From positions 70,110,283 to 70,174,282 of the forward strand of contig NC_135719.1 of assembly GCF_964656455.1 (NCBI RefSeq): 64,000 nt of DNA, written 5' to 3'. The stretch comes from Halichoerus grypus. Its lineage: Eukaryota > Chordata > Mammalia > Carnivora > Phocidae. A program made the position numbers and the translations under genes. Below the pieces are notes generated by a model. That model saw only the letters and a list, made by a program, of their open reading frames with translations. It did no database searches and was not told the DNA's origin. The first letter of the stretch is position 1, and each line of letters starts with the position of its first letter. This document shows positions 26,633-37,944 of this stretch, piece by piece.

Positions 26633-26730
26633 GGGGCACCTGGCTAGCTCAGTCCGTAGAGCATACGACTCTTGACTTTGGGGTCATGAGTTTGAGCCCC
26701 ATGTTGGGCATAGAAATTACTTTTAAAAAT
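26633..26730 (+). mobile_element. Old SINE monomer
   Basis: The tRNA-like GGGGCACCTGGCTAGCTCAG to CATAGAAATTACTTTT is followed by a short A-rich tail. Confidence 0.85.
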
Positions 26731-27300
26731 AAAGGGCAATTTCAGAAGCGATTTCTTTGTGGGATTTGGAATATAGGGTAGGGAACATTCGCAATAATAA
26801 TTTGAAAATGTTCTAAAAACTTTTGGGGAGTCATAAATTCTTTGTTCTGGTAGTGAAATTGGGAGTTAGACCCCAATCTTCCCTGGGCATTACTGGGCAC
26901 AGGCAAGCTGATGAGTTTTTGCTCTCTGGCTCCCTTTTTCTTTTCTCCTTTAATGTCTAAATTTTATTTTCTCCAGTAAGTTAAAATATCACAAATGTGC
27001 ATGCCTTAAAATAGTAATAAAAGAAAATAACAGACTTAAAGGAATCCCTGGAACTAAACACATACCTAGATGTCCGGTTTGCTGCCAGTTAGCTTGAAAA
27101 TGCATTCGGGATTTAGAGAAAACTAAGGCCCAATTACCTTTTTACTCCAAAAGATTGTTCCTAAGATATAACCCCTAGACCTCTCTCCCATGGCCAGAAT
27201 GACTCAAAATGACCAGGCTAGTTTCCCTATTTCTAGCCACCCTGAAGTTTGGTGCCTTTCTGTAAGGACCCTCTTTAAATGTGTTAATAGAAGAAGACCA

Positions 27301-27506
27301 GGGGCGCCTGGGTGGCTCAGTTGGTTACATGTCGACTATTGATTTCAGCTCAGGTCATGATATCCAGGTTGTGAGACAGAGCCCTGCTTTGGACTCCATG
27401 CTGAAAGTGGAGCCTGCTTAAGATTCTCTCTCCCTCTCCCTCTGCCCACCTTCTCCCCCCCCTTGCCCACTCTTGCACGTTTGCTCTCTAAAAAAATTTT
27501 TAAAAA
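27301..27506 (+). mobile_element. Can-SINE, older
   Basis: The GGGGCGCCTGGGTGGCTCAG head precedes a diverged TGTCGACTATTGATTTC region. AGAAGACCA/AAAAGACCA lie at the ends. Confidence 0.88.
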
Positions 27507-27515
27507 GACCATAAT

Positions 27516-27588
27516 AGGGGCACCTGGGTGGCTCAGTTGGTTAAGCCTCTGACTCTTGATCTCAGGGTTGTGAGTTCAAGCTCCATGT
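27516..27588 (+). mobile_element. Very short SINE insert
   Basis: Only the tRNA-like head is present, yet AAAAGACCATAATA flanks both sides. It therefore inserted as a short copy or lost its tail. Confidence 0.82.
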
Positions 27589-27642
27589 TAAAAGACCATA
27601 ATATGGTCAGTATACTTGACTGCAATTAAGAAAGATAGGTCC

Positions 27643-27756
27643 TAGGGCATCTGGCTGGCTCAGTTGGGAGAGCATGCAACTCTTGATCTTGGGGTCTTGA
27701 GTTCGAGCCCCATGTTGGGTGTAGAGGTTACTTAAATAAATAAAACAAAAAAAAAA
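27643..27756 (+). mobile_element. Old SINE monomer
   Basis: The GGGCATCTGGCTGGCTCAG head and GTAGAGGTTACTTAAATAAA tail mark the short type. Confidence 0.84.
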
Positions 27757-27765
27757 AAGGTTTGT

Positions 27766-27924
27766 TTTTTTTTTAAGATCTTATTTATTTATTTGACAGA
27801 GAGAGAGAGAGAGAAGGGGGAGTGGCTGGCAGAGGGAGAAGCAGGCGAGACTCGATCCCAGGACTCTGGGATCATGACTTGAGCCGAAGGCAGACACTCA
27901 ACCGCCTGAGCCACCCAGGCGCCC
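27766..27924 (-). mobile_element. Can-SINE with internal deletion
   Basis: The segment around GCAGGGAGCCCGATG is missing (GAAGCAGGCGAGACTCGATC). Confidence 0.88.
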
Positions 27925-27937
27925 AAGGTATGTTCTT

Positions 27938-28138
27938 TTTTTTTTTTCCTAAGATTTTATTTATTCATTTGACAAAGAGAGACACAGCGAGAGAGGGAAT
28001 ACAAGCAGGGGGAGTGGGAGAGGGAGAAGCAGGCTTCCCGCCGAGCAGGGAGCCCAATGTGGGGCTTGATCCCAGGACCCTGAGATCATGACCTGAGCCG
28101 AAGGCAGATGCTTAATGACTGAGCCACCCAGGCGCCCC
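27938..28138 (-). mobile_element. Young Can-SINE at the neighbour's boundary
   Basis: AAGGTATGTTCTTT flanks both ends, and the left copy directly abuts the preceding SINE. Confidence 0.93.
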
Positions 28139-28247
28139 AAGGTATGTTCTTTATTTGAGTGAAATCTATTGCTTTTGCTCTTTCTTCAATGAGTCTTCTA
28201 ATGATTCATGTACTGGAGTTAGTCCATATTGAGAGTAAACAGCGTCT

Positions 28248-28448
28248 TTTTTAAGATTTTATTTATCTGAGAGAGAGAGCATGCACACAAGTGCATACAA
28301 GCGGGGTGGGGGGGTGGGGCAAAGGGAGAGGGAGAAGCAAACTCCCCGCTGAGCAGGGAGCCCGATGCGGAACTCGATCCCAGGACCCTGGGATCATGAC
28401 CTGAGCCGAAGGCAGACGCTTAATCGACTAAGCCACCCAGGCGCCCCA
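28248..28448 (-). mobile_element. Can-SINE
   Basis: AGAGTAAACAGCGTCT and AGAGTAAATGGTGTCT flank it. The middle has a G-rich insertion. Confidence 0.91.
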
Positions 28449-28509
28449 AGAGTAAATGGTGTCTAGATTGAATGAATAAACATACTATACTCTAAATTTC
28501 CTCTTGAGT

Positions 28510-28690
28510 TGGCTTCCCAGAGAACCTGACCTGTGCAAGTTTTCCCTTAGTAAAATAAGGGTAATGATTATATATGCCTCTTTGGGTTGTAACAAGGTTT
28601 AGATTAATTAACATGTGTTTAAAAAGTGCTTAGAGTACTTCCTGGCAAAGAGTAAGCACTCAATAAATGCCACCTATAATTGTTTCGGGA
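28510..28690 (+). mobile_element. MIR 3' part
   Basis: TTAGTAAAATAAGGGTAATG and GAGTAAGCACTCAATAAATG match the MIR end. Confidence 0.7.
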
Positions 28691-28799
28691 GGGGCTGAAG
28701 GAAGATGGTTAGAGATAGGAGATTTTTATTTTTTAATTTGTACACCTTGGTGCTGTTTGAGCTTTTTATGCTGAGTATGAATTTTTTATCATAATGATA

Positions 28800-28964
28800 T
28801 TTTTAAAGATTTTATTTATTTGTCAAGCAGGGAGAGCAGCAGGCAGAGGGAGAAGCAGGCTTCCCGTCGAGCAAGGAGCAGATGCAGGATTGATCCCAGA
28901 ACCCCGGGATCATGACCTGAGCTGAAGGCAGACCTTAACTGACTGAGCCACCCAAGCGTCTCCC
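28800..28964 (-). mobile_element. Can-SINE, shortened
   Basis: The GA-rich tail part is short (GTCAAGCAGGGAGAGCAGC). ATAATGAT repeats at both ends. Confidence 0.87.
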
Positions 28965-29032
28965 ATAATGATTGTTTAACAGTTTTGGGGAAATAGAATA
29001 TTTTTTTCTTACTATAAAAATTATTCCTACTG

Positions 29033-29147
29033 GGGCACCTGGCTGGCTTAGTTGGTAGAACTTTCGACTCTTGATCCCGGGGTTGTGAGTTCCAGCCCTA
29101 CGGTGGGTGGAGAGATTACTTAAAAATAAATCTTAAAAAAAAAAAAA
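29033..29147 (+). mobile_element. Old SINE monomer
   Basis: The GGGGCACCTGGCTGGCTTAG head and AGAGATTACTTAAAAATAAA tail are intact. Confidence 0.85.
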
Positions 29148-29368
29148 GGTAGAAAGAAAGTGGAAATACATGTATGTGTGTGAACGTTGAGAGAAGTACT
29201 GGAGAAACCATTACTGTGTATGTTTGCCATGTTTTTGTTTTGTTTTGTTTTTAAGATTGGAAGGGATTTTTTTTTCTTTAAAGTAGGCTACACGCCCAGC
29301 ATGGAGCCCAATGCAGGGCATGAACTCATGACCCTGATGAGATCAAGACCTGAGCTGAGATCAAGAGC

Positions 29369-29580
29369 TGGACACTTGGGACACCTGGGTGGCTCGGTGG
29401 GTTAAGCATCTGCCTTGGGCTCAGGTCATGATCCCGGTACCCTGGGATCTAGTCCTGCATCCGGCTCCTTGCTCAGCAGGGGGCCTGCTTCTCCCTCTGC
29501 CTGCCGCTCCCCCTGCTTGTACACATGCACGCTCTCTCATATTTCTCTCTCTCTCTCTCTGACAAATAAATAAAATCTTT
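29369..29580 (+). mobile_element. Can-SINE nested in the monomer
   Basis: The copy starts GGACACCTGGGTGGCTCGG and ends in an AATAAAATCTT tail that abuts a minus-strand piece. Confidence 0.88.
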
Positions 29581-29640
29581 TTTTTTTAATTTTATTTATT
29601 TGACAGAGAGAGACACAGCGAGAGAAGGAACACAAGCAGG
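29581..29640 (-). mobile_element. Truncated minus-strand SINE tail
   Basis: Only the T-rich and GACAGAGAGAGACACAGCG part through CACAAGCAGGGGG is present. The tRNA-like head is absent where the next plus copy begins. Confidence 0.8.
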
Positions 29641-29818
29641 GGGTGCCTGGGTGGCTCAGTCAGTTGGGTGCCTGCCTTTGGTTTGGGTCATGGTCTCAGG
29701 GTTCTGGGATCGAGTCCTGCATCAGGCTCCCTGCTCAGCGGGGAGTCTGCTTCTCCCTCTGCCTCTCACTTGTGCTCTTTCTCTCAAATAAATAAATGAA
29801 TAAATCTTAAAAAAAAAA
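29641..29818 (+). mobile_element. Can-SINE nested in the cluster
   Basis: The head starts directly at the break in the truncated minus piece, and the tail ends before AAGCTGGACACTT. Confidence 0.87.
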
Positions 29819-29889
29819 AGCTGGACACTTAACCTACTGAGCCATCCACGCACCCCTATGTTTGCCACGGTGTTGCAAGGTCCTTCTTT

Positions 29890-30010
29890 TGGTTACCAGA
29901 CCATTTATTTATTTATTTTTTAGTTTTTTATTTAAATTCAATTTAATTAACATGCACCGTATTATTAGTTTCAGAGGTAGAATTCAGTGATTCATCAGTT
30001 GCACGCAACA
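29890..30010. mobile_element. Carnivore L1-like terminal fragment
   Basis: AAATTCAATTTAATTAACATG, TTATTAGTTTCAGAGGTAG and GTGATTCATCAGTTGCACGC are typical of sequence common at L1 ends in carnivore genomes. Confidence 0.5.
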
Positions 30011-30039
30011 CTGGAGCTTTTCTTAATTAATGAGTTCAG

Positions 30040-31760
30040 GGTCTGAAAACTGGCTCAGATCCAAAGGTGGGAGAAGGATGTCACTTTTTATTGGGGCAAC
30101 TACCTTCAGGCCTTGATCACCCAACCTTGATTTCTTCTGATTGAAAATTGAGGATTAGCCCTGTTAGCTCTTGGAGATGCTGTATTCTGTTAACCATCTC
30201 CGTAAGTCTCTGAGGTTCAGGCCTCCCTGGCTGTCACTCCGCCCTTTCTGCTGTTAGAATAATTGTATCTACCTGGCTTCTGGTAGTTAAGTGCTGCCAC
30301 CTGGCCTCTTGTTTCAAGTTCTATCACCCCATTACTGATGTGAGCCAAAATGTTTTGTAATCGTCTCTCCTACTGTCAATCCTGGCCTGCATTTTTAGCA
30401 TGTAGTGAAATTTCATTGATGCTGGTACTCCTCTTTACCATCTCATTCCCTGTGGCCTTGGTAAGTGGAGTATCCTCTTGATCTTCCCATGGAACATAAT
30501 CATTCAGTGGGATTTCCAGTCTTCCTACAGTACATCTACTTCATTGTGCTTCCCTGAGTTTTTAAATCTGTTCCTACACTGTCTTAGTAATTCTGATTTT
30601 TTCCCCCTTTGTGTGGGTTGTAGTTTTTCATGCTTCTAAGAGCCATTCTGGTAGCAAATTTGCACCATTTCCTGGGTCCTTGGCAGAGTGATAAATGCTG
30701 TATCTCGGGAGAATGCTTCCAAATCAATAAATTCTCCCTTACCCAATTTTATGATCTGTTCCTCTTGATCAAGCACCTGCAGAATCCAGTCCCTTGCTAC
30801 TCTCCCAGCTCCTGCCATTTTATGTGTGGCTAGTTCTTGCAGCTCCTTTGGGGGATAGTCCCTTAATGAGTCCCTCCCTTATGAGGCCCAATACGTCCCT
30901 CACTGGGTTATGTAGTGTTCTAACCCTGGTTATCAGCCTAGTATCCAGGAGGGAGGTAAGAGCAGACTTTGAGAAGGGTACATGCAGTCTTACAGGGTCT
31001 GGTCTTCTGCATTGTCTACAAATGAGAGGGAAGCACTGGATGATGGGCCATTTCTGCACATTCAGGGTTTAGGAGAATCTGGGAATTCAAGATCTTCAGG
31101 GGCACCAATCAGATATCTCCATCCCACATGTCATGTTCCCATTATTTCCCAGCTAGGGTCTTTAACCAGCTTGCCTTGCTTGGGAGTTTAACATCATTGT
31201 ATCTTAGACTATTCTGATGATTATCCTGGGCCTCAGCTTTCCCTACCCTCCCACTACAGGTGATGAAGCTCTCTTCATATGCCATTAAGGGGGCCCTCTG
31301 GCTTTCACACTTGGCTGTCAGTCACAGTGACCCAATTTCACTATTCTTATAGTTACTCTGGCCCCTCTATTTTATCTGATACATCCCACCAGCTAGTATG
31401 GTCCCTTCTGCCAGCATACTATCCCTATTCACCAATGATAATATATTTAACAATTGGACCACCAGATCTTCATCTCCAGCTGTGTGTTTAGTGACCTTGC
31501 TTCTAAACATCCTTTTATTGCCTGCTTTCTTGGATCACTCCTAGCATAAATTGTTGTAGGTTGGGTTCTCCAAGAAGCAGACTCTGAGATAGAGTTCAGT
31601 GTGCAGGATATTTACTAGGGAGTGTCCCTGGGAATTGACAACCATAGGGAAAAGTGGGAGAAGTTGAGCTGCAGTGTGTACCTGACAACAGTGTCAACTA
31701 ATCACAAGGGTAATCCGAAGCCAAAATAGATGGTCAGTTGTCCCACACTGGGCTGAAATG
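30040..31760. other. Unassigned stretch, possibly an old LTR-element remnant
   Basis: No SINE interrupts this block. Near 31551 a TGTTGTAGGTTGGGTTCTCC segment resembles the start of an MLT2-type LTR. Broken minus-strand frames at 30636-31059 look faintly like an ancient gag-type region, full of stops and not functional. The call is weak; unique intergenic DNA is the alternative. Confidence 0.25.
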
Positions 31761-31899
31761 GCCAGACCTTTATCGCCCTGCCTCAATCATTCATTATATG
31801 TAGGCCACGTGGGAAGGCTGTGACCTTGAGCACAGGGTCCCTCTGTAGCTTAGCCGAATGCTGAAGTATCTGAAAACTAGAGGCCATCAGCTGGGCCAG

Positions 31900-32035
31900 C
31901 AAGTCCTCCTTACTGGATGTCACATCTCTGTGTTCTTCTGGACAGTGAGGCACAGAGAGGTTCCCAAGGCCACACAGTTAGTTAGTAATGGAACATGTCT
32001 GACTCTAGGGTGGTGCTCTTAACTGCTGTCAGCAG
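31900..32035 (-). mobile_element. MIR fragment
   Basis: GTGAGGCACAGAGAGGTTCC and AAGGCCACACAGTTAGTTAG fit an antisense MIR core. Confidence 0.65.
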
Positions 32036-32227
32036 TTCTGTGCCTCTCCCTGGTCTGGCAGACAAGCAACTACAGCCTGCTTACCTAGAGCAATCAGGAA
32101 CCAGCACACTGGAAATAACTTTAGTGTAAAGCAGGTGGAGGGGCAAGATCATAAATGTGGTCAAGATGGGGTAGGGAGGTATAAACACAGTAGCCAGAAG
32201 GGGGGCTAGGCAAGGGAGAATTTTCTT

Positions 32228-32268
32228 TTCTTTTTTTAAAGATTGTTTGCTTGCTTGCTTGATTGATT

Positions 32269-32302
<34 letters not shown>

Positions 32303-32498
32303 CGCACATGCGCGCCCATGTGCGCCCATAAGCAGGGGGAGGGGCAGAGGGAGGGGGTGAAGGAGAGAAGTAGACTCCTTGATGAGTATGGAGCCAGACA
32401 CAGGCCCGACGGGGGCTAGATCTCATGACTCTGAGATCATGACCTGAGCTGCAATCAAGAGTCAGACACTTAACAGACTGAGCCACGCAGGCACCCCA
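32228..32498 (-). mobile_element. Can-SINE with expanded tail
   Basis: AAGGGAGAATTTTCT and AAGGGAGAGTTTTCT flank it. The tail has CTTG and GA repeats. Confidence 0.91.
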
Positions 32499-33180
32499 AG
32501 GGAGAGTTTTCTAATGCATTTCCAGAGCTGCAGGGGGGGGCCCTGAGCAGCTACCACATCCTGTCCATCACCCCGGTCACACTCTCCTGGGAGCCCACGA
32601 GTGACATTCCAGACTTCCACAGTTTGGAGAAAATGTCACTTCATAGCCCCCAAATCCATCTGCATTGAAGCCCGTGTTCTCCAAGCAGCCCCCTAATCCC
32701 AGAAGGCTTTCCCTTATGGGAAGAGGCTACATTGCTTGGCTGACACAAGTATTCTTGGTAAACATACTTCTCATGGTAGGTTGTTAGTCAATCTTATAAA
32801 CCATTCTGTCTTTGGTTATTGGTCTCCCCAGAGTCTGGTCGCTTTTCAGTGACGAACTAAGCAAGCTGACTTTGAGTAGAGAAGAGAGTGGCAGCCTGGG
32901 GAGACTCTGTGCTCTGTGTTCTCCCGGGCATAACACCATAATTTTCTTGCCCAGTTCCTTCCTTTTTCTCCCCTATCTCTTACTTCTCTGCCTTGGACTG
33001 GATGACTCTACCTTTCAACTTAAAGTCATCCCCTAATGCCCCATTGTGTGTATGAAATCGTATTTTCCTACCCATTACTTTTGTGTACTTGCGTGTTTCT
33101 GTATTACTACTAGAGGATGGCATGGTAAAACTCCTTTGCTGCACTATGCTGTTGTTGCTGCTGTGTGGGGTTTCTTTGTG

Positions 33181-33204
33181 GTTTGTTTGTTTGTTTGTTT
33201 GTTT
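33181..33204. repeat. (GTTT)n microsatellite
   Basis: Six perfect units precede a purine-rich stretch. Confidence 0.9.
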
Positions 33205-34071
33205 GAAGAGGAAGAATATGGGGAAGAGGAAAAAGAGGGGGAGGGAAAAAGTGGAAAAAATGAAATCAAAAGGAAAGGAAGAAGCTCAGCTCCTACTGTG
33301 TGGAGGGCAGAGCTTAAGGCCAAAGTTTCTTTCAATGTCTCCTCTAGGCTTTTTCTTTATTCATTCAGCAGGTGTCTTTTGGAAGCCAGTAAGTGCCATC
33401 TAGGTTCTGTTCCCTTGAGTAAAGTATAATTTGTAAAGTATAATTTGGAGAGTTGGGGGTAGAATGTGAGGCGTGTTTCAGTCACTCGCAGGCCCTTTTA
33501 AATTTATGTTTTGAAGTACAAAATTAACACATGCCCATTGTAAATAACAAATCCAAATACAGAAGTGTATTTCCCTCCAAAAAAGAAGCTCTCATCCTCA
33601 TACCCCTTCTCTCCCAATCTCATTCCCCAAGAATAACTCCTAGGACCAATTTCGTATATATTGTTGCAGACCTTTTGGGACACATAGGTAAACACATCCA
33701 AAAACAGGATCGTGCAACATGTATTATCCTATAACGTAACCTCTCCCTGCAGTGTTAGACTGGCTTGACAGCCAGGCCTAGGGGCACACGGGGGTCTGAG
33801 AAAATGCTGTGTGAGACTACAAGGTAATGTCTACCACAATCAGCCTGTGTGCATGATTAAGTTGTGCGTGTCCAGTGAGACCTGGGCTTCCTTGCATTTA
33901 AGTGTTCCCTCTGCTAAGTGTGAACTGATTTTCAGATGTTATGAATTCAGCCCTATCTCTGGCCTCTCTCAGTATAGCTGCATGATTCATAACCTTTTGT
34001 TCCTGCCTCAGCACATATAACAGATGCTGTCTGTATTTGATATGTACATACCCTGAATTGTCTCCCATATT

Positions 34072-34121
34072 CAACACACACACACACACACACGCACACA
34101 CACACCCACACACACACACCC
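34072..34121. repeat. (CA)n microsatellite
   Basis: An interrupted CA run contains ACGC and ACCC variants. Confidence 0.9.
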
Positions 34122-34187
34122 CTCAAGAAAGCATGTCAGAATGCCAGGGAGTGAATGGGATGTTTCCATAAGGATAACCTTATATCT

Positions 34188-34396
34188 TTTCTTTTAAGAT
34201 TTTATTTATTTTGAGAGAGAGAGTGCACACAAGCAGGGGGAGGAGCAGAGGCAGAGGGAGAGAGAGAATCTTAAGCAGAATCCACGCTGAGCACAGAGCC
34301 CAATGCAGGGTTCCATCTCACAACCCCGAGATCATGACCTGAACCAGCCCAAACCAAGAGTCGGGTGCTTTACGGACTGAGCCACCCAGGCACCCC
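34188..34396 (-). mobile_element. Can-SINE
   Basis: The head carries an extra AACCAGCCCAAACC segment and ends GAGCCACCCAGGCACCCC. Confidence 0.88.
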
Positions 34397-34699
34397 ACAT
34401 TTAGGTCTTTGATTCATATATGGTATAGAGTAAGGGTCTAACTAGTCATATGATTGCCTAATCGTAAGGAGGCAGAGAAGTGTAATCCTCCAGTGTGCCT
34501 GGAGGGATAGAAAAACTGGATCTTGATGAACACTAGAAAATTCTACCTTATATTAATATATAATAATATATTAATAGTTATATGACTTGGTCATAACACA
34601 TTTCATTTCTTACTGTGGGTCCCAGTAAAAAAAGCTCTTTGAGAAACTGCTCAACCGCTTCCTTCTCTCTCTGTCCTCCCCACACCCTGCAATCATAAG

Positions 34700-34920
34700 A
34701 AGTGCATAGAGTTAGCAGACTGGCATTCAGCTCACTCCCCTGCTTCTGTGAATGTAGTTAGGTCACCTAACCTCTCTGAGCTTCATTCTCCTCAGAGGTA
34801 AAAGAGGGAAAAAGTATCTGCCTTACAAGATTGTGGTAAGGCATAAGGGACATGATATAGTAAATGTCTGGATCCAGGCTCGACTCTGTGTGTGAATTTG
34901 GTCAGTAGGAATTGTCACCA
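34700..34920 (+). mobile_element. MIR
   Basis: GTTAGGTCACCTAACCTCTC, TGAGCTTCATTCTCC and CTTACAAGATTGTGGTAAGG follow the MIR order. Confidence 0.72.
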
Positions 34921-35106
34921 TTCTGTCAAGCAGAACTCTTACATTTTTCTAGATGTAATGTCTGTTGCGTAATTCCATGCCTTGGGCCTGTGTGCTTCCT
35001 TCCGTGGATTGATTTTCCTCCTCTCATCTGCGTGTTACACGCCTTATCCTTCAGTACTCATGTCCTCCCTCTAGAAACTGCTCCCCAAGGTGAGCAAATA
35101 AGCAGA

Positions 35107-35345
35107 TACGATACAGAGGAGTGTGGATAATGAGCATGTACCCTGTAGAGAGCTGGCAGATGTGGTTTGAATCCCAGCTCGACCACTTCACCAGCTGTGA
35201 CAGGCCTGCGACTAGCAAGTGACTTCACATCTCCAAGACTCAGTTTACTCACCTGTGAAATAGGTATGATATTCGTACCTACTTCACAGGATCATTGTGA
35301 GGATTAAAAGGGAAAATGTTCAGTTCAGTGTCTGGCCCACAAGTG
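35107..35345 (+). mobile_element. MIR, nearly full length
   Basis: GTTTGAATCCCAGCTCGACC, ACTCAGTTTACTCACCTGTG and GGATCATTGTGAGGATTAAA are all present. Confidence 0.82.
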
Positions 35346-35567
35346 TTCATGACACCCTTCTTTGGGCCACCCCTGGACGTGGCACCTGCCTCTCGAACTG
35401 TGCTGCTGTTACTTGTTTGGTGCCATGCCCTGCACTAGACTATGTACTTGCGGAGCACTGTCCCAGAGTTCAACAATAATATCTAGCTTTTTAAAAATAT
35501 CTATTTTTTAAAAAATCCCAAGGATTATGCTAAACACTTTACATATATTATCTCACTAAATGTTACT

Positions 35568-35756
35568 ATTTTTTAAAGATTTTATTTATTTATTTGTCAG
35601 AGAGAGAGAGCACAAGCAGGGGCAGCGGCAGAAGCAGAGGGAGAGGGAGGCTCTCCGAGGAGCAGGGAGCCCGATACGGGGCTCGATCCCAGGACCCTGG
35701 GATCATGACCTGAGCCGAAGGCAGACGCTTAACCAACTGAGCCACCCAGGTGTCCC
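35568..35756 (-). mobile_element. Young Can-SINE
   Basis: TCACTAAATGTTA and TCACTTAATGTTA flank a near-consensus copy. Confidence 0.91.
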
Positions 35757-36568
35757 TCACTTAATGTTAATTGGAAACTCGATAAAGGTCCTGCTACCTA
35801 CTAAGGTTGGCCAGGGCTGGACAACACCTCTGCCTCTTTCCTCCCTGCAACGTATGTGACTGCAGAGCTTTACTCATTCATGTCCTGATGCACAGAAGCT
35901 TCAATGTCCTCTGGTTCCAGGTTTCCAAATGGTGCTTTTAAGGTTCATTTCACTTTGAGTAAGGGAGCCTCTCCTTGTAGTGGCCAGTTCTTGATCTGCT
36001 TCCCTTTGTTTCTTTTGTCATATTATTTCTGGGTGTTTGGCTGCCCTGTGTCTACAAATAGATAAACTGCCCTCTCTTGTCTCCATTTCTAATTTGGGTG
36101 GGTTTCAGTTTTGTTATGAACAAAGCTACAGTTAAGCTCTGGTGAAGCCCACTACCTAGGAGCTTCTGGGAGGCTAAGAAAGAAGATGGCACAGACCTGG
36201 CTGGGTTAACCTAAATAATCATTTCCCTCAACCCTTTGCCTTTATTTCCCTCCCGTAATGCCCCCACTCTCTCTGTTGCCTGATATACTTCCTTCTTGAT
36301 TTGATCAACTTCCCTCCCTTCAGCCTCCCCTTCCCCACTGCTAATGAATACACATGGGGTTTCCTATACTTAAACAAACAGTTGAATAGGGAAATGCAAA
36401 TCAGACCACTGTGAGATACCACTTCACACACTTTAGGATGGCTCTTATAAAAAAACAAACAGAAAATAACAAGTGTGTTGAAGAGGTAGAGAAACTAAAA
36501 TGGTTGTGCATTGCTGGTGGGAATATGAGATGGTGCAGTCACTATAGAAGACAGTAAGGTGATTCCTC

Positions 36569-36672
36569 AATTTTTTTTAAAAGTAGTGTCCACACACAAC
36601 ATGTGGCTTGAACTCATAACCCTGAGATCCAGACTCGCATGCTCTACCTACTGAGCCAGCCAGGCACCGCTG
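36569..36672 (-). mobile_element. Old SINE monomer inside L1
   Basis: The short tRNA-like unit ends TGAGCCAGCCAGGCACC and splits the L1 between CTCAA and TCCTCAA. Confidence 0.82.
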
Positions 36673-36835
36673 AGTCCTCAAATAATAAACATAGATTTAC
36701 CATATGGGTTTAATACCCAAAAGAAGTAAAAGCAGAGACTTGAACAGATATTTGTACACTCAGTTCATAGTAGCATTGTTCACAATGGGCAAAAGGTGGA
36801 AACAAGCCAAGCTGCCAACAATAATGAATAGATAG

Positions 36836-37003
36836 GGGCACCTGGGTGGTGCAGTAGGTTAAGTGTCTGACTCTTGGTTTTGGCTCAGGTTGTCATCAAG
36901 CCCCGTGTCAGGCTCTGTGCTCAGTATGGAGTCTGCTTGAGATTATCCCTCTTCGTCTGCCCCTCCCCCCTAAAATAAATAAATAAATAAATCTTTAAAA
37001 AGG
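36836..37003 (+). mobile_element. Can-SINE inside L1
   Basis: GGAATGAATAGATA-like sequence occurs on both sides. The AGGTCATGATC region is deleted. Confidence 0.88.
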
Positions 37004-37083
37004 AATGAATAGATAAAACAAAATGTACTAAATACATACAATGGAACATTATTCAGTCTTGAAAAGGCAGGGAATTATTTTTT

Positions 37084-37274
37084 AAATTCTTTTTTTAAAG
37101 ATTTATCTATTTGAGAGTGAGAGAATACACGAGCAGGGGGAGGGGCAGAGGGAGAAGGACAAGCAGACTCCCCACTGAGTGGGGAGCCCAACATGGGGCT
37201 CGATCCCAGGACCCTGAGATCATAACCTGAGCTGAAGGCAGATGCTTAACTGACTGAGCTACCCAGGCGCCCCA
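37084..37274 (-). mobile_element. Can-SINE inside L1
   Basis: It ends CTACCCAGGCGCCCC, and GGCAGGGAATT/GGAAGGGAATT lie at the flanks. Confidence 0.9.
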
Positions 37275-37596
37275 GAAAAGGAAGGGAATTCTGATACATG
37301 CTAATATATTCAAGGTTGAACCTTGATTATATTATACCAAGTGAAATAAGTGAGATACAAAAGAGCAAATATTGTATGATTCTACTTATATGAAGTACCT
37401 AGAGTAGTCAAATTAATATAGAGAGAAAGTAGAATGGTGGTTGCCAGGGATGAGGGAGAGTGGGGAATGGAGAGTTCATGTTTAATGGGTACCAAGTTTC
37501 AGTTTGGGAAGATGAAAATATTCTGGAGATGGATGGCACAACAACGCGAATGGACTTAGTGCCATTGAACTATATACTTAAAAAATGGTTAAAATG

Positions 37597-37800
37597 GGGG
37601 GCGCCTGGGTGGCTCAGTTGGTTAAGCGACTGCCTTCGGCTCAGGTCATGATCCTGGAGTCCCGGGATCGAGTCCCACATCGGGCTCCTGGCTCAGGAGG
37701 AAGCCTGCTTCTCCCTTTCCCACTCCCCCTGCTTGTGTTCCCTCTCTCGCTGTCTCTCTCTCTGTCAAATAAATAAATAAAATCTTTAAAAAAAAAAAAA
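37597..37800 (+). mobile_element. Young Can-SINE inside L1
   Basis: AAAAATGGTTAAAATG is duplicated exactly on both sides, the A-tail is intact and the GTGTTCCCTCTCTCGC part is consensus. Confidence 0.95.
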
Positions 37801-37944
37801 TGGTTAAAATGGTCAATTTTATGTTATGTAGATTTTATCACAATAAAAAAAGCATACAAACTTTGGTGAAACCTGATTACTGATCTCCATTTGAACAATA
37901 TAATTTTATGATTTTATGACTTGTTACTTCTCCCCTTCCATTTT

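Larger units (their letters stand above)
29230..29856 (-). mobile_element. Old SINE monomer hosting a SINE cluster
   Basis: TATGTTTGCCA flanks the whole block. The host is broken at GAGCTGGACACTT and resumes at AAGCTGGACACTT, ending CCATCCACGCACCCC. Confidence 0.83.
36376..37860 (+). mobile_element. L1 3' fragment hosting four SINEs
   Basis: The outer parts read as L1 late ORF2 and 3'UTR on the plus strand: ATGCAAATCAGACCACTGTG, TTGCTGGTGGGAATATGAGA, TGGTGGTTGCCAGGGATGAG and TATACTTAAAAAATGG in order. Four SINEs interrupt it. Confidence 0.82.

Noticed and set aside
30636..31059. Faint gag-like minus-strand frames
   Set aside because: They are short and broken and lack diagnostic motifs, so no retroviral gene is claimed. 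The block is listed only as an unassigned remnant.
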